From a virus: a stretch of 29,496 nucleotides of DNA. Each line of letters starts with the position of its first letter. The stretch's first letter is position 1. This document shows, in pieces, positions 1 through 7,742 of this stretch. The position numbers and the translations under genes were made by a program. Location: positions 1 to 29,496 of IMG/VR virus record IMGVR_UViG_3300001460_006018; one strand, given 5' to 3'. The notes below the pieces were generated by a model. It was not told the DNA's origin. It was given only the letters and a program-made list of their open reading frames with translations, and ran no database searches.

Positions 1-1143
1 TCCATCTACTTTTATTTTTTCTCTTAACTGTTGAATAAGTGACTGACTTGCTTTTACTTGTTCATCTGCACTAGCTCTTATCCTAGCAATTTCGTCTCTA
101 GCAGTAGTAACTATTGGAGATTCAGTTGCACGAACTGCATCTATTTTAGCCAGCATCTGCACTTCTCTGTCTTTTAGTGCAGGTATTTGTACATTACGTA
201 TATCACTTACAATGGTACTAAGTCTTGTACGTTCATTGTCTACTGTAGTTTTTGCTTCTATTCTTAATTGTGATATTTGTTCTTGCAATTCACTGATACG
301 TTCTTTTTGTAATCCGATCCAAGTATTTGCACTACGTCTTGTGTTTGGTCCTGCTTCGCCGTCTGCATTTGAACCTATTGTTAATTGTGCTTGTTTAATT
401 TGTTCATTTTCACCACTAGCAATTTGCCCTTCGACTTTTGCTATTGTATTTTTAATCGTTGCAATCTGTGCTTGTATTGGATCTATAGCACTGTTGTCAA
501 TATCTAATCCTGCAATGGTTACTTCGTATTCTTTAGCATTATTATCTAATCTTACTAGTTCATCTGTAATTTTAGTTAGTTGGTCTTCATATGGTTTGGT
601 TCTATCAGCATCACTTGTTCTAGCATCTAATATGATTTTTTGCTGTTCTTCAATTGCAGGCTTGATACGCTCATATGCATTGTCTATACGACTTTGTTCT
701 TTTTCTATCTGTACATTGATATCATCATTACGATTACCAGTACTGCTTTCAGCTTCATCTATTTTTGTTTCAGCTCTACTAATAATAGCTTGTTGTCTAG
801 CGAGTTCAACTTCAATACGTGCTACTTGCTCTACACTTTCTATACTTGCACTTGTTTGTTCAATATGTGCTTTAGATAAAAATCCAAATATACCCATGCT
901 TGTTATAAACATTAGTACAACAACTGAAAGTGCAAGATAGTATTTTAGCCACCAACTTGCTCTGGTCCAATATCTATGTAACCAGACGGCAGTGACCAGT
1001 TTGCCTATTTCTAATACACTACCCATAACCATAATTGGTATTGCGGCCGCGGCAAAAATTGCCACCAAACCGGCAACACTATAATAGATAGCGACTGCAC
1101 TAATTGATAATGCAGTCAGAAGTACAAGTATACCTAAAAACAT
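1..1143 (-). CDS. Membrane-anchored coiled-coil protein, 3' end cut by window edge
   Basis: Reading from the ATG at 1143 gives 381 codons with no stop before base 1, so the C-terminus lies outside the window. The first ~90 residues hold three hydrophobic segments (about 1-21, 23-45 and 68-90), with a charged loop containing HRYWTR between the last two. From about residue 95 to the edge the protein is a long Glu/Lys/Gln-rich helix of coiled-coil character, with repeated ARQQ, IEKEQSRI and LQEQISQLR-type heptads. This suggests an inner-membrane protein with a long cytoplasmic or periplasmic stalk. I recognise no enzyme family. No good Shine-Dalgarno sequence precedes the ATG, so the start is less certain than the frame. 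A plus-strand reading of 212-940 is only its shadow. Confidence 0.85.
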   Translation of the reverse strand, partial: MFLGILVLLTALSISAVAIYYSVAGLVAIFAAAAIPIMVMGSVLEIGKLVTAVWLHRYWTRASWWLKYYLALSVVVLMFITSMGIFGFLSKAHIEQTSASIESVEQVARIEVELARQQAIISRAETKIDEAESSTGNRNDDINVQIEKEQSRIDNAYERIKPAIEEQQKIILDARTSDADRTKPYEDQLTKITDELVRLDNNAKEYEVTIAGLDIDNSAIDPIQAQIATIKNTIAKVEGQIASGENEQIKQAQLTIGSNADGEAGPNTRRSANTWIGLQKERISELQEQISQLRIEAKTTVDNERTRLSTIVSDIRNVQIPALKDREVQMLAKIDAVRATESPIVTTARDEIARIRASADEQVKASQSLIQQLREKIKVDG

Positions 1144-1158
1144 CGTATTATTATTTAT

Positions 1159-1677
1159 TTACTCCCATCGGTAGAATATATGTGCACCTATTCGTCCGAC
1201 TAATTGCATACCTCTGTCTTTTCTCCATTTAGGAGATACATAGTTTGCATGATAATGAGTAGCACCTTCTGTTACGCCTCTATGTTTGTTCCATTTAATT
1301 AGACTCCAAGCAATAGTTTGAGATTCTACCCACCTATCTTTGTTAAGTGGCTTGTCTGATTTTCCATCACACCACCAACTAAAATGACATCTATGTCTTA
1401 TAGGGTTCCTATTAGAATCATACCTGCCTTGCTTGACAACAGTACATATCGTATCTGGAAATCTTGAATCACGTACTCGATTAAGCACTACATCTGCTAC
1501 TGCATACTTGTCTGCTAAATTACTACTTCTAGTCTCAAAATACACGTTCAGAGCTAGACAATGCTCCTCTGGAAAAGTTTCTTCAGGAAAGGTAAATTCT
1601 TGTGTCTCTGCTTTTGCATTTATTGCAAGCACCGAAATAAATGCTACCGCAATTACTGCTTTTAAAGTTTTTGTCAT
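1159..1677 (-). CDS. SleB/CwlJ-type cell wall hydrolase (exported endolysin)
   Basis: This 172-residue protein has a Sec-type signal peptide (Lys near the N-terminus, hydrophobic core at about 6-19, probable cleavage after AKA-23). It is followed by a Hydrolase_2 (SleB/CwlJ) domain from about residue 38 to the end. Family landmarks are the LNVYFETR stretch with the likely catalytic Glu48, the ADVVLNRV helix, the CHFSWWCDG segment, the GATHYHANYVSPKW block and the final GAHIFYRW. The family cleaves the glycan strand or amide of peptidoglycan, so host lysis is the natural role in a phage. A signal peptide would let it reach the periplasm by Sec rather than through a holin. The start is supported by GAGG about 8 bases upstream. 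The gene lies between the coiled-coil membrane protein and a small conserved gene. Confidence 0.85.
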   Translation of the reverse strand: MTKTLKAVIAVAFISVLAINAKAETQEFTFPEETFPEEHCLALNVYFETRSSNLADKYAVADVVLNRVRDSRFPDTICTVVKQGRYDSNRNPIRHRCHFSWWCDGKSDKPLNKDRWVESQTIAWSLIKWNKHRGVTEGATHYHANYVSPKWRKDRGMQLVGRIGAHIFYRWE

Positions 1678-1731
1678 TATTGCCTCGTTATATATTTAAT
1701 TGATTTTTATGCTACATTTAGTATGTACTTT

Positions 1732-2109
1732 TTAGTTTCTACGCATTTGTGCTATATCTTTGGCATCTTCTTTTTTATCAGCAAAGATAGGAACCATGTT
1801 GCTCTTGTGCATTGTAGCAATACCAAGTAGCTTTCTTTCACCACTATAAGTCATGGACTCTTTTGCTGGTCCATGTCCACAAATGTTGTCACTAGTAGGC
1901 AATCCTCTAGCACCTTCTCTATAATCTGGAATTGGATTAATTACAACATCTTTATGTTTCTTTGCCGCAAGTTGTTCAGGATGAACACCTTGTTTACGCA
2001 ACCATTTTTCATGCTCTGCGTTTGCTTTTGCTTGCTTTGCGTTAGGCTTTTTCTTTTTACGATTATACTGTGTAGTGGTCATATAAGGACCTACAAGATG
2101 CATAGACAT
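1732..2109 (-). CDS. Conserved small basic protein, unknown function
   Basis: The 125-residue product begins MSMHLVGPYM and has a very Lys-rich segment (about residues 16-35) followed by a region with GYREGARGLP-like and ICGHGPAKE motifs. No catalytic family is recognised. An ATG 12 bases further upstream (2121) is in frame, but the start at 2109 is preferred because it has GGAG seven bases before it, whereas the upstream ATG has nothing. It is the first gene after a sigma70-type promoter at 2141-2169, which puts it among the early or immediately expressed genes. The basic N-terminal half could bind nucleic acid; this is inference only. Confidence 0.75.
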   Translation of the reverse strand: MSMHLVGPYMTTTQYNRKKKKPNAKQAKANAEHEKWLRKQGVHPEQLAAKKHKDVVINPIPDYREGARGLPTSDNICGHGPAKESMTYSGERKLLGIATMHKSNMVPIFADKKEDAKDIAQMRRN

Positions 2110-2140
2110 ATTACGCTCCATAAAGTTAATCTATATATAC

Positions 2141-2169
2141 TTTATAACGTATTATCTATACTTTGTCAA
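2141..2169 (-). promoter_or_regulatory. Sigma70-type (early) promoter
   Basis: On the minus strand TTGACA (2169-2164) is followed after exactly 17 bases by TATAAA (2146-2141). The expected transcription start, near 2134, leaves a leader of about 25 bases before the ATG at 2109, with room for its GGAG ribosome-binding site. Confidence 0.7.
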
Positions 2170-2323
2170 CCGTTTCTTTAACGTTTCCTTTTGTTCCACA
2201 GTGTGGACAATGAAACTGATACCTATCTATACGCAACTTGTCTTCCATAGTAGCATAGGTAAACCAGTTGTTGCATTTTTGACAAGTTAGATGCCAAATT
2301 GTTTCTTTGACGGCTTTAAACAT
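2156..2323 (-). CDS. Small zinc-ribbon protein
   Basis: This 55-codon ORF fills a gap between two longer genes. It encodes MFKAVKETIWHL, then two knuckles, TCQKC (Cys14, Cys17) and HCPHCG (Cys39, Cys42), 22 residues apart. This is the classic four-cysteine zinc ribbon, as in small phage transcription or replication accessory proteins and rubredoxin-like folds. The rest is polar with no membrane segment. Its 3' end overlaps the -35 and spacer of the promoter of the downstream gene. Function is unknown; a nucleic-acid or protein-binding adaptor is plausible. Confidence 0.75.
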   Translation of the reverse strand: MFKAVKETIWHLTCQKCNNWFTYATMEDKLRIDRYQFHCPHCGTKGNVKETVDKV

Positions 2324-2332
2324 TGTCAACCT

Positions 2333-2602
2333 TTATGAATTTTGATCAGGATTTTCCCAGTGATGTAAGTTAGATCTATTGCGTGGTTTAGGTAACTTTT
2401 TTCCTTCCATGGCGGCATATGTTTTAGACCAATCTTTTAATTGTGCCAATCTACTTACAAGCCAGTCATAGTTTACATCGCCTTCTTTCATTACTTTTAG
2501 CTGATCTTCAACATTTTGTTGCATCCTATGAATCCAACTACGCATTTCTGCAATAGTTGTAGCACTTGTAGAATTATGTCGTTCTGGTAACTTATAAACC
2601 AT
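2333..2602 (-). CDS. Hypothetical helical protein, 89 aa
   Basis: The 89-residue product is mostly predicted helix (about residues 14-68) with charged and aromatic positions (SWIHRMQQNVEDQLKVM, YDWLVSRLAQLKDW) and a polar, proline-containing tail. No domain is recognised. The start codon directly follows the stop of the upstream nuclease gene (TAAATG), and the ribosome-binding site AGAGGAA lies inside the end of that gene, so translation is probably coupled. It could serve as a partner of the nuclease, but nothing in the sequence proves this. Confidence 0.7.
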   Translation of the reverse strand: MVYKLPERHNSTSATTIAEMRSWIHRMQQNVEDQLKVMKEGDVNYDWLVSRLAQLKDWSKTYAAMEGKKLPKPRNRSNLHHWENPDQNS

Positions 2603-3052
2603 TTATTCCTCTAATGTTACAACACCTTCGTTTAGAAGGCGTTCTCTGTTTGCCATATGAGCGGCTTGGACATCGTCTTTATTCTGTCCTTCGTATTTAA
2701 CCGCATGACCTTCTTCTATCATTATTGTAGTAGCCATACGCCAACTATCAGTAGGAGCATGATATACATTAAAGTCGCCTAAGATACGACCAAACTTACC
2801 CTTCATGTCTTCGCCATTTTTGTTGATCTGAGTTTTAAGAACTCCGCTGTTACCTAATAATTCAGTCAGTCTTTTTTTACTTGCTAAACCAAAAGCTTTT
2901 TCTGTAAGATCACGTGTCCTTGATTCTGGAGTATCAATACCCATGATTCTTACACGTTCATCTTTTAGGACTACTCCAAATCCCAAGTCAATATCAACAT
3001 CTACTGTGTCACCATCAACAATTTTTACTATAGTTGCTTTGTATTCATACAT
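2603..3052 (-). CDS. Staphylococcal-nuclease-like (thermonuclease) enzyme
   Basis: The 149-residue product is a compact SNase-fold nuclease. The VDGDTVDVD calcium-binding strand is at 12-20 (Asp13, Asp15), ERVRIMGIDTPE at 32-43 supplies Arg35, Asp40, Thr41 and the general-base Glu43, and KFGRILGD supplies Arg89. These match the catalytic residues of the family, so it should be active on DNA or RNA. There is no signal peptide, so it probably works in the infected cell's cytoplasm, for example on host nucleic acid. The start has GAGGG upstream. It sits with small membrane proteins upstream and an 89-aa gene directly downstream in one tightly packed transcript. Confidence 0.9.
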   Translation of the reverse strand: MYEYKATIVKIVDGDTVDVDIDLGFGVVLKDERVRIMGIDTPESRTRDLTEKAFGLASKKRLTELLGNSGVLKTQINKNGEDMKGKFGRILGDFNVYHAPTDSWRMATTIMIEEGHAVKYEGQNKDDVQAAHMANRERLLNEGVVTLEE

Positions 3053-3062
3053 TGTTTTTCCC

Positions 3063-3278
3063 TCACTTTATGTATTTTTTTAATAATAGATAAGCGGCAT
3101 AACATCCAAATAAGTATATTGTTGCTACTCCTACATCTAACAGATGTTCTCGCATATGATAGATAAACTCTATGCCTGCTTGAACATCGCCCATACTAGC
3201 AGGATCAACTGTAATAGTTTCTACCTTGCCATCTTCGCTGAATTCTATAGCAGTTCGTTCTGTTTCATTTGTTTCCAT
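3063..3278 (-). CDS. Small membrane protein, 71 aa
   Basis: The first ~45 residues are acidic and soluble (METNETERTAIEF and on), and the C-terminus carries one hydrophobic segment at about 50-67 (VGVATIYLFGCYAAYLLL) ending in KKYIK, as expected of a tail-anchored inner-membrane protein. No family is recognised. A strong ribosome-binding site (GAGGGGG) overlaps the end of the upstream gene, which is also a small membrane protein. The pair could be holin, antiholin or spanin-like components given the lysin about 1.4 kb away, but this is inference from topology and location. Confidence 0.7.
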   Translation of the reverse strand: METNETERTAIEFSEDGKVETITVDPASMGDVQAGIEFIYHMREHLLDVGVATIYLFGCYAAYLLLKKYIK

Positions 3279-3281
3279 TAT

Positions 3282-3527
3282 TCATTCCCCCTCGGTGTCA
3301 TGTTCCATCTGGACCATCGAATCCTCCGTCGTCGTCGACTCGTCGTTCGTCATTGGATCTTCGCTGTCTTTTTTTTTGAAAGTTGAGTCTAAATCTAATG
3401 CACTTACAAATATTGTAGACGCCGCTAACATAGGAATTGTAAAAACCATTTGTTCAGTGGCAAATGCTACAGCATATGTTGGCACTATTATTCCAGTTGC
3501 TTTTATAATAGCAAGCTTTAAATTCAT
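3282..3527 (-). CDS. Small membrane protein with GC-rich acidic tail
   Basis: The 81-residue product has a hydrophobic half (two segments, about 4-25 and 28-44) and a highly acidic, Ser/Thr-rich C-terminal tail (DESTTTEDSM, EHDTEGE). A frame-open TTG six bases upstream is less likely than the ATG at 3527, which has AAAGG in front. The tail-coding stretch (about 3285-3360) is strikingly GC-rich, with ACG, TCG and GAC codons unlike the AT-rich neighbours. A T4-late-like octamer lies 27 bases upstream. Function is unknown. Confidence 0.7.
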   Translation of the reverse strand: MNLKLAIIKATGIIVPTYAVAFATEQMVFTIPMLAASTIFVSALDLDSTFKKKDSEDPMTNDESTTTEDSMVQMEHDTEGE

Positions 3528-3553
3528 TATCAACCTTTAGTAATATACTAGTA

Positions 3554-3561
3554 TATTTATC
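3554..3561 (-). promoter_or_regulatory. T4-late-like promoter octamer
   Basis: Minus-strand GATAAATA lies 27 bases before the ATG at 3527 and overlaps the hemE stop codon. It is embedded next to a perfect 16-bp palindrome (3542-3557). Spacing matches the octamers in front of several other genes here. Confidence 0.55.
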
Positions 3562-4534
3562 TAAGGGTATCTCTAACCATTTGTACAAACATAGTGACGT
3601 TTTCTTCAGGTGTAGTTTTTGTGATGCCGTGTCCTAAGCCACATATCCACCCAGTAGTATCAATATTTTTCATTTTGTTTAAAAATTCTTTGATATGTTC
3701 TTTACATTCATCTCTTGGTAATAGTAATAATTTTTCATCAAAGTTACCTTGTATAAATCCATTTTTATATTTTTTAAAAGTATTATGAATATCAACAGTA
3801 CAATCAACACCAATGCCTGACCATCCCATTTTATATAAAGTAGGTAAACATCTTTTGTTTAATTCTTTAGTATAATATCCAGTATTTTCAAAAATTAAAG
3901 GTTGTAATATTTCAGTATACTTTTGCTTAAAAAAGTTTTCACTCATAGTGCTAACACCACTATCAAGCACCATAACTTTTTCAGCACCTGCATCTAGTTG
4001 AATCCTGATATTTCTATAAAGAAGAGGTACAATAACATCATTCAAATACTTTGTTTTCCATTGCAAGCTCATATTAGGTTGTTTACCTGTAGCATAATTT
4101 AATAATGTCCACGGGCCTCCTACAAATCCTATCAAACTTTTTTTTGAATCTAATGCCTCTCTAGTTAATTTCACTGCGTTTCCTTGGAACTTCATATGTT
4201 CAACAGCTTTATCAACATCACTATGATTTTTATAATTATCTTCGTTAATAGTCCATTGAAACTTTGGTCCTGGACTAAATTCTAATGGCACACCTAAACC
4301 TTCTATAGGAAATAAAATATCACTAAACAATATTGCTATATCAAAATCAAATTGATCTATTGGTAACATTGCAGTACGTGCCGCAACTAATGGTAATTTA
4401 CACATTTGTTCAAATGTAAATTTTTCTTTTAACTCCATATAGCCTTTTTGATATCTGCCAGCTTGGCGCATCATCCATATAGGAGGGGTAGGTTGTTCTA
4501 TACGTTCATACGCATTTTTAAATTTATTATTCAT
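3557..4534 (-). CDS. hemE: Uroporphyrinogen decarboxylase
   Basis: The 325-residue product matches uroporphyrinogen III decarboxylase, which converts uroporphyrinogen III to coproporphyrinogen III in haem synthesis. The signature PPIWMMRQAGRY (17-28) gives the substrate-binding Arg23 and Arg27. ILFSDIL supplies the key Asp72, NYATGKQ has Tyr147 at the conserved tyrosine site, DSGVS has Ser192, and the C-terminal GLGHGI has His302. All residues known to line the active site are therefore present, and the N-terminal signature separates it from the MtaA/CmuA methyltransferase branch of the fold. It is slightly shorter than cellular enzymes (about 340-355). It starts one base after the dehydrogenase stop and ends the radical SAM operon. 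A weak ribosome-binding site suggests translational coupling. Confidence 0.9.
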   Translation of the reverse strand: MNNKFKNAYERIEQPTPPIWMMRQAGRYQKGYMELKEKFTFEQMCKLPLVAARTAMLPIDQFDFDIAILFSDILFPIEGLGVPLEFSPGPKFQWTINEDNYKNHSDVDKAVEHMKFQGNAVKLTREALDSKKSLIGFVGGPWTLLNYATGKQPNMSLQWKTKYLNDVIVPLLYRNIRIQLDAGAEKVMVLDSGVSTMSENFFKQKYTEILQPLIFENTGYYTKELNKRCLPTLYKMGWSGIGVDCTVDIHNTFKKYKNGFIQGNFDEKLLLLPRDECKEHIKEFLNKMKNIDTTGWICGLGHGITKTTPEENVTMFVQMVRDTLR

Positions 4535-4535
4535 G

Positions 4536-5096
4536 CTATTTAAGATTTGCTTTCATAGGGTGATGCCAAATTGCAAGTTCAAAAATTTGGATATCTTGTG
4601 GTTGATCTATGCAGTATTTAACATTGTTAGCAACTATCTTTGGATCCATTTTTTTAAATATACGTAACATTTTTATCATATCAGTATCAGTCCACCCAGC
4701 AATAATATTAGTAACTCTACACTTTTGATTGCCATTATTCATAGCAGTTAAACAAGCTTGTTTCACTCTATTGTGTAATTCTTGTTTATTGATAACATAA
4801 GATCCAAATTTAGATTTAGTTTCCGGATAATAACTAGAACTGCCTATATTCACTATAGTCTTTTCTTTATATCTCCAGTCTTGCCAAAATAAATTAAATA
4901 ATTTTAATTGTCCATCCTTTGATTGTGCATTGTTAATAAAGATATCAAAATCTTTTGCTTCTTCGAATATTTTTTCAGGGTCATTAATATTATAGCCATT
5001 ACTTCTACTGTAGCCTATTACATCATGCTCTTGCCCAAGTAGATCGTAGATAGCTAACCCTATACCTTTTGTATGGCCAGTTATTGCTATTTTCAT
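4536..5096 (-). CDS. Short-chain dehydrogenase/reductase (SDR), compact
   Basis: The 186-residue product has the Rossmann-fold SDR motifs in order: TGHTKGIG at 6-13 for the dinucleotide, NNA at 55-57, a serine cluster IGSSS near 84-88, and the catalytic YxxxK as Tyr100-Lys104. It is shorter than most classical SDRs (about 250), lacking much of the C-terminal substrate region, but the catalytic set looks complete. The substrate cannot be told. Its start overlaps the radical SAM stop as ATGA and hemE follows one base after its stop, so the three proteins are made from one message and may act on related metabolites. Confidence 0.85.
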   Translation of the reverse strand: MKIAITGHTKGIGLAIYDLLGQEHDVIGYSRSNGYNINDPEKIFEEAKDFDIFINNAQSKDGQLKLFNLFWQDWRYKEKTIVNIGSSSYYPETKSKFGSYVINKQELHNRVKQACLTAMNNGNQKCRVTNIIAGWTDTDMIKMLRIFKKMDPKIVANNVKYCIDQPQDIQIFELAIWHHPMKANLK

Positions 5097-6781
5097 GCTA
5101 AGGCCAATTCCTCATTTAAGGATCTAACATGATTTATTAATTTTAATTCAGTGTGATAATTGTCAATCCATTTACGATTGCGTTCATATACAGGTTGCGG
5201 CACAACTTTTGCAGTAAGTATTCCAACAGATTCTAAATGGTCATACCCTAAACTTCTTAACCGAGGATAAGCCCAAAAGTTTGTGTTATAACTAAAGTGT
5301 CTTTCAAATGCTGTCTTAGGATGATCTATTAACATTTTTTCCCATTCAAGAGACATTGCTTGTGCATCATGCAGATCCATTGTATTGTGTTTCCAATAAT
5401 AATTTGGATAATACTCTAAATGAATACCGTATGGATTATCTGGTTTTCCTGTGAATGCAGGAGATTTACTATCATTGCCATCTGATACAAAGAACAATTC
5501 ATATTGTATTTTATCTAAAACCTGTTGTTCTTGAAACCATCTTGCAGTGTTACGTAAACTGTCCATTGTTTCGCCTGGCAATCCAATTATCATACTAGCT
5601 AAAATAAAAACATCGTCTTGTGCTACTTCACGCATCCATGTAATTATTTCTTTCATTTTTTCTGGATCTAATCCTTTTCCAGCAAGTTTACCTGCTGTGT
5701 GATCAAGTGTTTCGACACCAAGAAAAACACCACGACATCCCATATCTATCATTTTTGGCCACATCTCTGGATACTTACTAAACATATCTGGTCTACAATA
5801 GCTAATCCATTCCATTTTAAATGGTAAGCTTTTTATAACTTTGTGCATCATATCTATTTTTTCTGGACTATCATTAACAGTATCATCAGTAAGCATATAC
5901 CCACTAATTCCAAAGTTTTCATAATTGTATATTAACTCTTCTCTAAGACATTCTGCATCTTTAATTTGTGTTCCTCTGATATCATAAAAACAAAATTTAC
6001 AACCAAATCGACATCCCTTGCTAATTTCTAAAGGCATCCATTCACCATTTTTTATAGCCATATTATGTTGAAAATTTCCTTTTAAAATTTTTGCACCAGT
6101 TGATGCCATTTTAGTTTCATTAATAAAATAGATATCATTTTTCTCGTGAACTTTAGTTGGATCTAATTCACCATTTAAAAATTCAACAATAGTATCTTCA
6201 GCATATCCGTTGAATACATAATTTATGTATTTTTGAAATGCAGTAGGAAAATTTGCTTCTGGTCTTGTTTTAAAATGTATTTTGAAAAATAAATCTGTTA
6301 TAGCACCGCCTAATATAAATTCTATATCTGGATTTATTTTGTGTATTCCCTCAAACCATTCATGTACTTTTGCGTGTCTTGTAAACCATAAATTAAAGTC
6401 TTGAGCTCTTGGATTAAATGTGTTCAATAAGAAAGTAGTAGATAGTCCAATGTAGTGAGTGTCCTCATTTATAAAATTTTCAATGTATTGGTGAAAGTTT
6501 TCTATTTTTGTAAACCAATCAATAACGACACATTCCCAATCTGGACAATTTTGGTTAATAGCACTAGCTACAGCATATGGACCCATATAACGACTCCAAA
6601 ATGTATATTTGTTATTAGTAGAAATCATCTTGACTTCATACTTTTCATTAGCTTTTTCAAGATGTTCTAAATGCTGAGCATTAAATTCGTCATCAGATAA
6701 GTCTTCCAAGGCAGACTGAGTTGATCCTGTTATATCATTATCAAAAATATCATTGAGTAAGATAATTCTTTTTTTACCCAT
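5093..6781 (-). CDS. Radical SAM protein with N-terminal B12-binding-like domain
   Basis: The 562-residue product carries the radical SAM cluster motif CRFGCKFC (Cys257, Cys261, Cys264) preceded by LEISKG. It is followed by a TIM-barrel-like region with TDDTVND, GVFLGVETLDH and the IGLPGET strand. Residues about 60-210 resemble the cobalamin-binding domain of the BchE/B12-radical SAM families (HYIGLSTTF, EFILGGA), but the DxHxxG cobalamin-ligand motif is not seen, so B12 may not be bound or may be bound base-on. It should cleave S-adenosylmethionine with a [4Fe-4S] cluster; the substrate is unknown. A strong AAAGGTGG ribosome-binding site precedes the ATG. It leads the operon with the SDR and hemE, which invites, but does not prove, a tetrapyrrole-related reaction. 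Confidence 0.85.
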   Translation of the reverse strand: MGKKRIILLNDIFDNDITGSTQSALEDLSDDEFNAQHLEHLEKANEKYEVKMISTNNKYTFWSRYMGPYAVASAINQNCPDWECVVIDWFTKIENFHQYIENFINEDTHYIGLSTTFLLNTFNPRAQDFNLWFTRHAKVHEWFEGIHKINPDIEFILGGAITDLFFKIHFKTRPEANFPTAFQKYINYVFNGYAEDTIVEFLNGELDPTKVHEKNDIYFINETKMASTGAKILKGNFQHNMAIKNGEWMPLEISKGCRFGCKFCFYDIRGTQIKDAECLREELIYNYENFGISGYMLTDDTVNDSPEKIDMMHKVIKSLPFKMEWISYCRPDMFSKYPEMWPKMIDMGCRGVFLGVETLDHTAGKLAGKGLDPEKMKEIITWMREVAQDDVFILASMIIGLPGETMDSLRNTARWFQEQQVLDKIQYELFFVSDGNDSKSPAFTGKPDNPYGIHLEYYPNYYWKHNTMDLHDAQAMSLEWEKMLIDHPKTAFERHFSYNTNFWAYPRLRSLGYDHLESVGILTAKVVPQPVYERNRKWIDNYHTELKLINHVRSLNEELALA

Positions 6782-6835
6782 TCGTCCACCTTTATTAAGT
6801 ATCTTATTATTACATACTTTACGTTATATTGCAAG

Positions 6836-6843
6836 TATTTATT
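6836..6843 (-). promoter_or_regulatory. T4-late-like promoter octamer before the radical SAM operon
   Basis: Minus-strand AATAAATA followed by CTTGC lies 55 bases before the ATG at 6781, just after the porin terminator. A weaker sigma70-like alternative (TTGCAA, 16 bp, TAATAA) overlaps the same leader, so the timing of this operon is uncertain. Confidence 0.45.
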
Positions 6844-6858
6844 TTAAGTATAGAAGTC

Positions 6859-6892
6859 AAAAAAAAAAGGATGCCTAAAAGACACCCCTTTT
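6859..6892 (-). terminator. Rho-independent terminator after porin gene
   Basis: On the minus-strand transcript AAAAGG-G-GUGUC pairs with GGCAUCCUUUU (11 bp with one bulged G and two G-U pairs), closing a short UUUUA loop. A run of nine or more U residues follows. It ends the porin message and insulates the radical SAM operon. Confidence 0.75.
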
Positions 6893-6914
6893 ATAAATGT
6901 TACTTTACTTTCGT

Positions 6915-7679
6915 TTAGAAGTTAAACGATAAGTGAACAGATGGTGTCCAATCTTCATTATCAAGATTGTAATTAATATCTGTACCTAATGTAACACCAG
7001 ACATATTGTGATCATATCCAATACCTAAGTTTTGCAATAAATCAGCATCTGTACCATTTGCATATAATGTTGCACCTGCTAAAGTTGTTACACCTTCATA
7101 ACCAAAAAGCTCAAGGTCAGTATCATAAGTTACAGCACCGCCTAAACCTGTACTACCAACCTTAAAGTCAGATAGTGAAGCACCAACAATAATGTTATCG
7201 CTATTAAGATTATAGTCAACAGCACCAGTAATAGATCCTACTCCAGAACCAATTTTATATGATCCTTGAATGTTACTTAAATCAGATACATCAGCTTTAA
7301 CATCATTAAAACCTAAAGCAAGGCTACCAGCACCTATATTGGCTTGTAAACTGTCACCCATTGTTGGAATTGAAAGAGAATGTTCTCCTTCTGCACCAAC
7401 CCAAACATCGCCTTGTTTACCAAATGATAAACCAACCATGTTAATTGTAGTTCCAAGATGCCATTCGTCAACATCAAAATCACCGCCAGGTACAGCTTTT
7501 AATTCAATGCTACCATTAGCCACATCACCTGCGGCAATGCCTAATGTAAATTCTGTAGTAGCACCCCAGTCACCTTTACTTGTTTCTGCAACTGTAGATT
7601 TAATCTCTCCCGAGAGGTCTGCGGCAAATGCTGAACCAGCAAAAACGACCGCGGCCAAAGTAGTAAATACCATACGCAT
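6915..7679 (-). CDS. Outer-membrane porin-like beta-barrel protein
   Basis: The 254-residue product has a clear signal peptide (MRMVFTTLAAVVF, then AGSAFA with cleavage before Ala-Asp). The mature chain alternates polar and hydrophobic residues in short strands separated by Gly/Asn/Asp turns throughout. It ends in HLSFNF, a C-terminal Phe with alternating hydrophobics, the usual signal for BAM-dependent insertion into the outer membrane. This points to a roughly 10-14-strand barrel, related in style to alphaproteobacterial general porins although smaller. It may replace or modify the host's permeability or block receptors during infection. It forms its own unit, with a late-like octamer 64 bases upstream and a terminator downstream. 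Codon use is AT-rich like its neighbours, so any host acquisition is not recent by that measure. Confidence 0.8.
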   Translation of the reverse strand: MRMVFTTLAAVVFAGSAFAADLSGEIKSTVAETSKGDWGATTEFTLGIAAGDVANGSIELKAVPGGDFDVDEWHLGTTINMVGLSFGKQGDVWVGAEGEHSLSIPTMGDSLQANIGAGSLALGFNDVKADVSDLSNIQGSYKIGSGVGSITGAVDYNLNSDNIIVGASLSDFKVGSTGLGGAVTYDTDLELFGYEGVTTLAGATLYANGTDADLLQNLGIGYDHNMSGVTLGTDINYNLDNEDWTPSVHLSFNF

Positions 7680-7742
7680 ATTTCGATTCCCTTCTTTTAT
7701 GCTAAAAAGTGGGTTGGAATGTTGTTTTCCTAGCCACGTTTT

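Noticed and set aside
212-940. Long plus-strand ORF
   Set aside because: It is the antisense shadow of the minus-strand coiled-coil gene. Its Ser/Leu/Cys-rich translation is typical of such shadows.
1152-1159. Late-like octamer before the coiled-coil gene
   Set aside because: Only nine bases from the ATG, leaving no room for a leader and ribosome-binding site.
6782-6858. Sigma70 promoter starting with TTGACT (about 6858) for the radical SAM operon
   Set aside because: No TATA-like -10 at 16-18 bases. The late-like octamer fits better, though a weak TTGCAA alternative remains.
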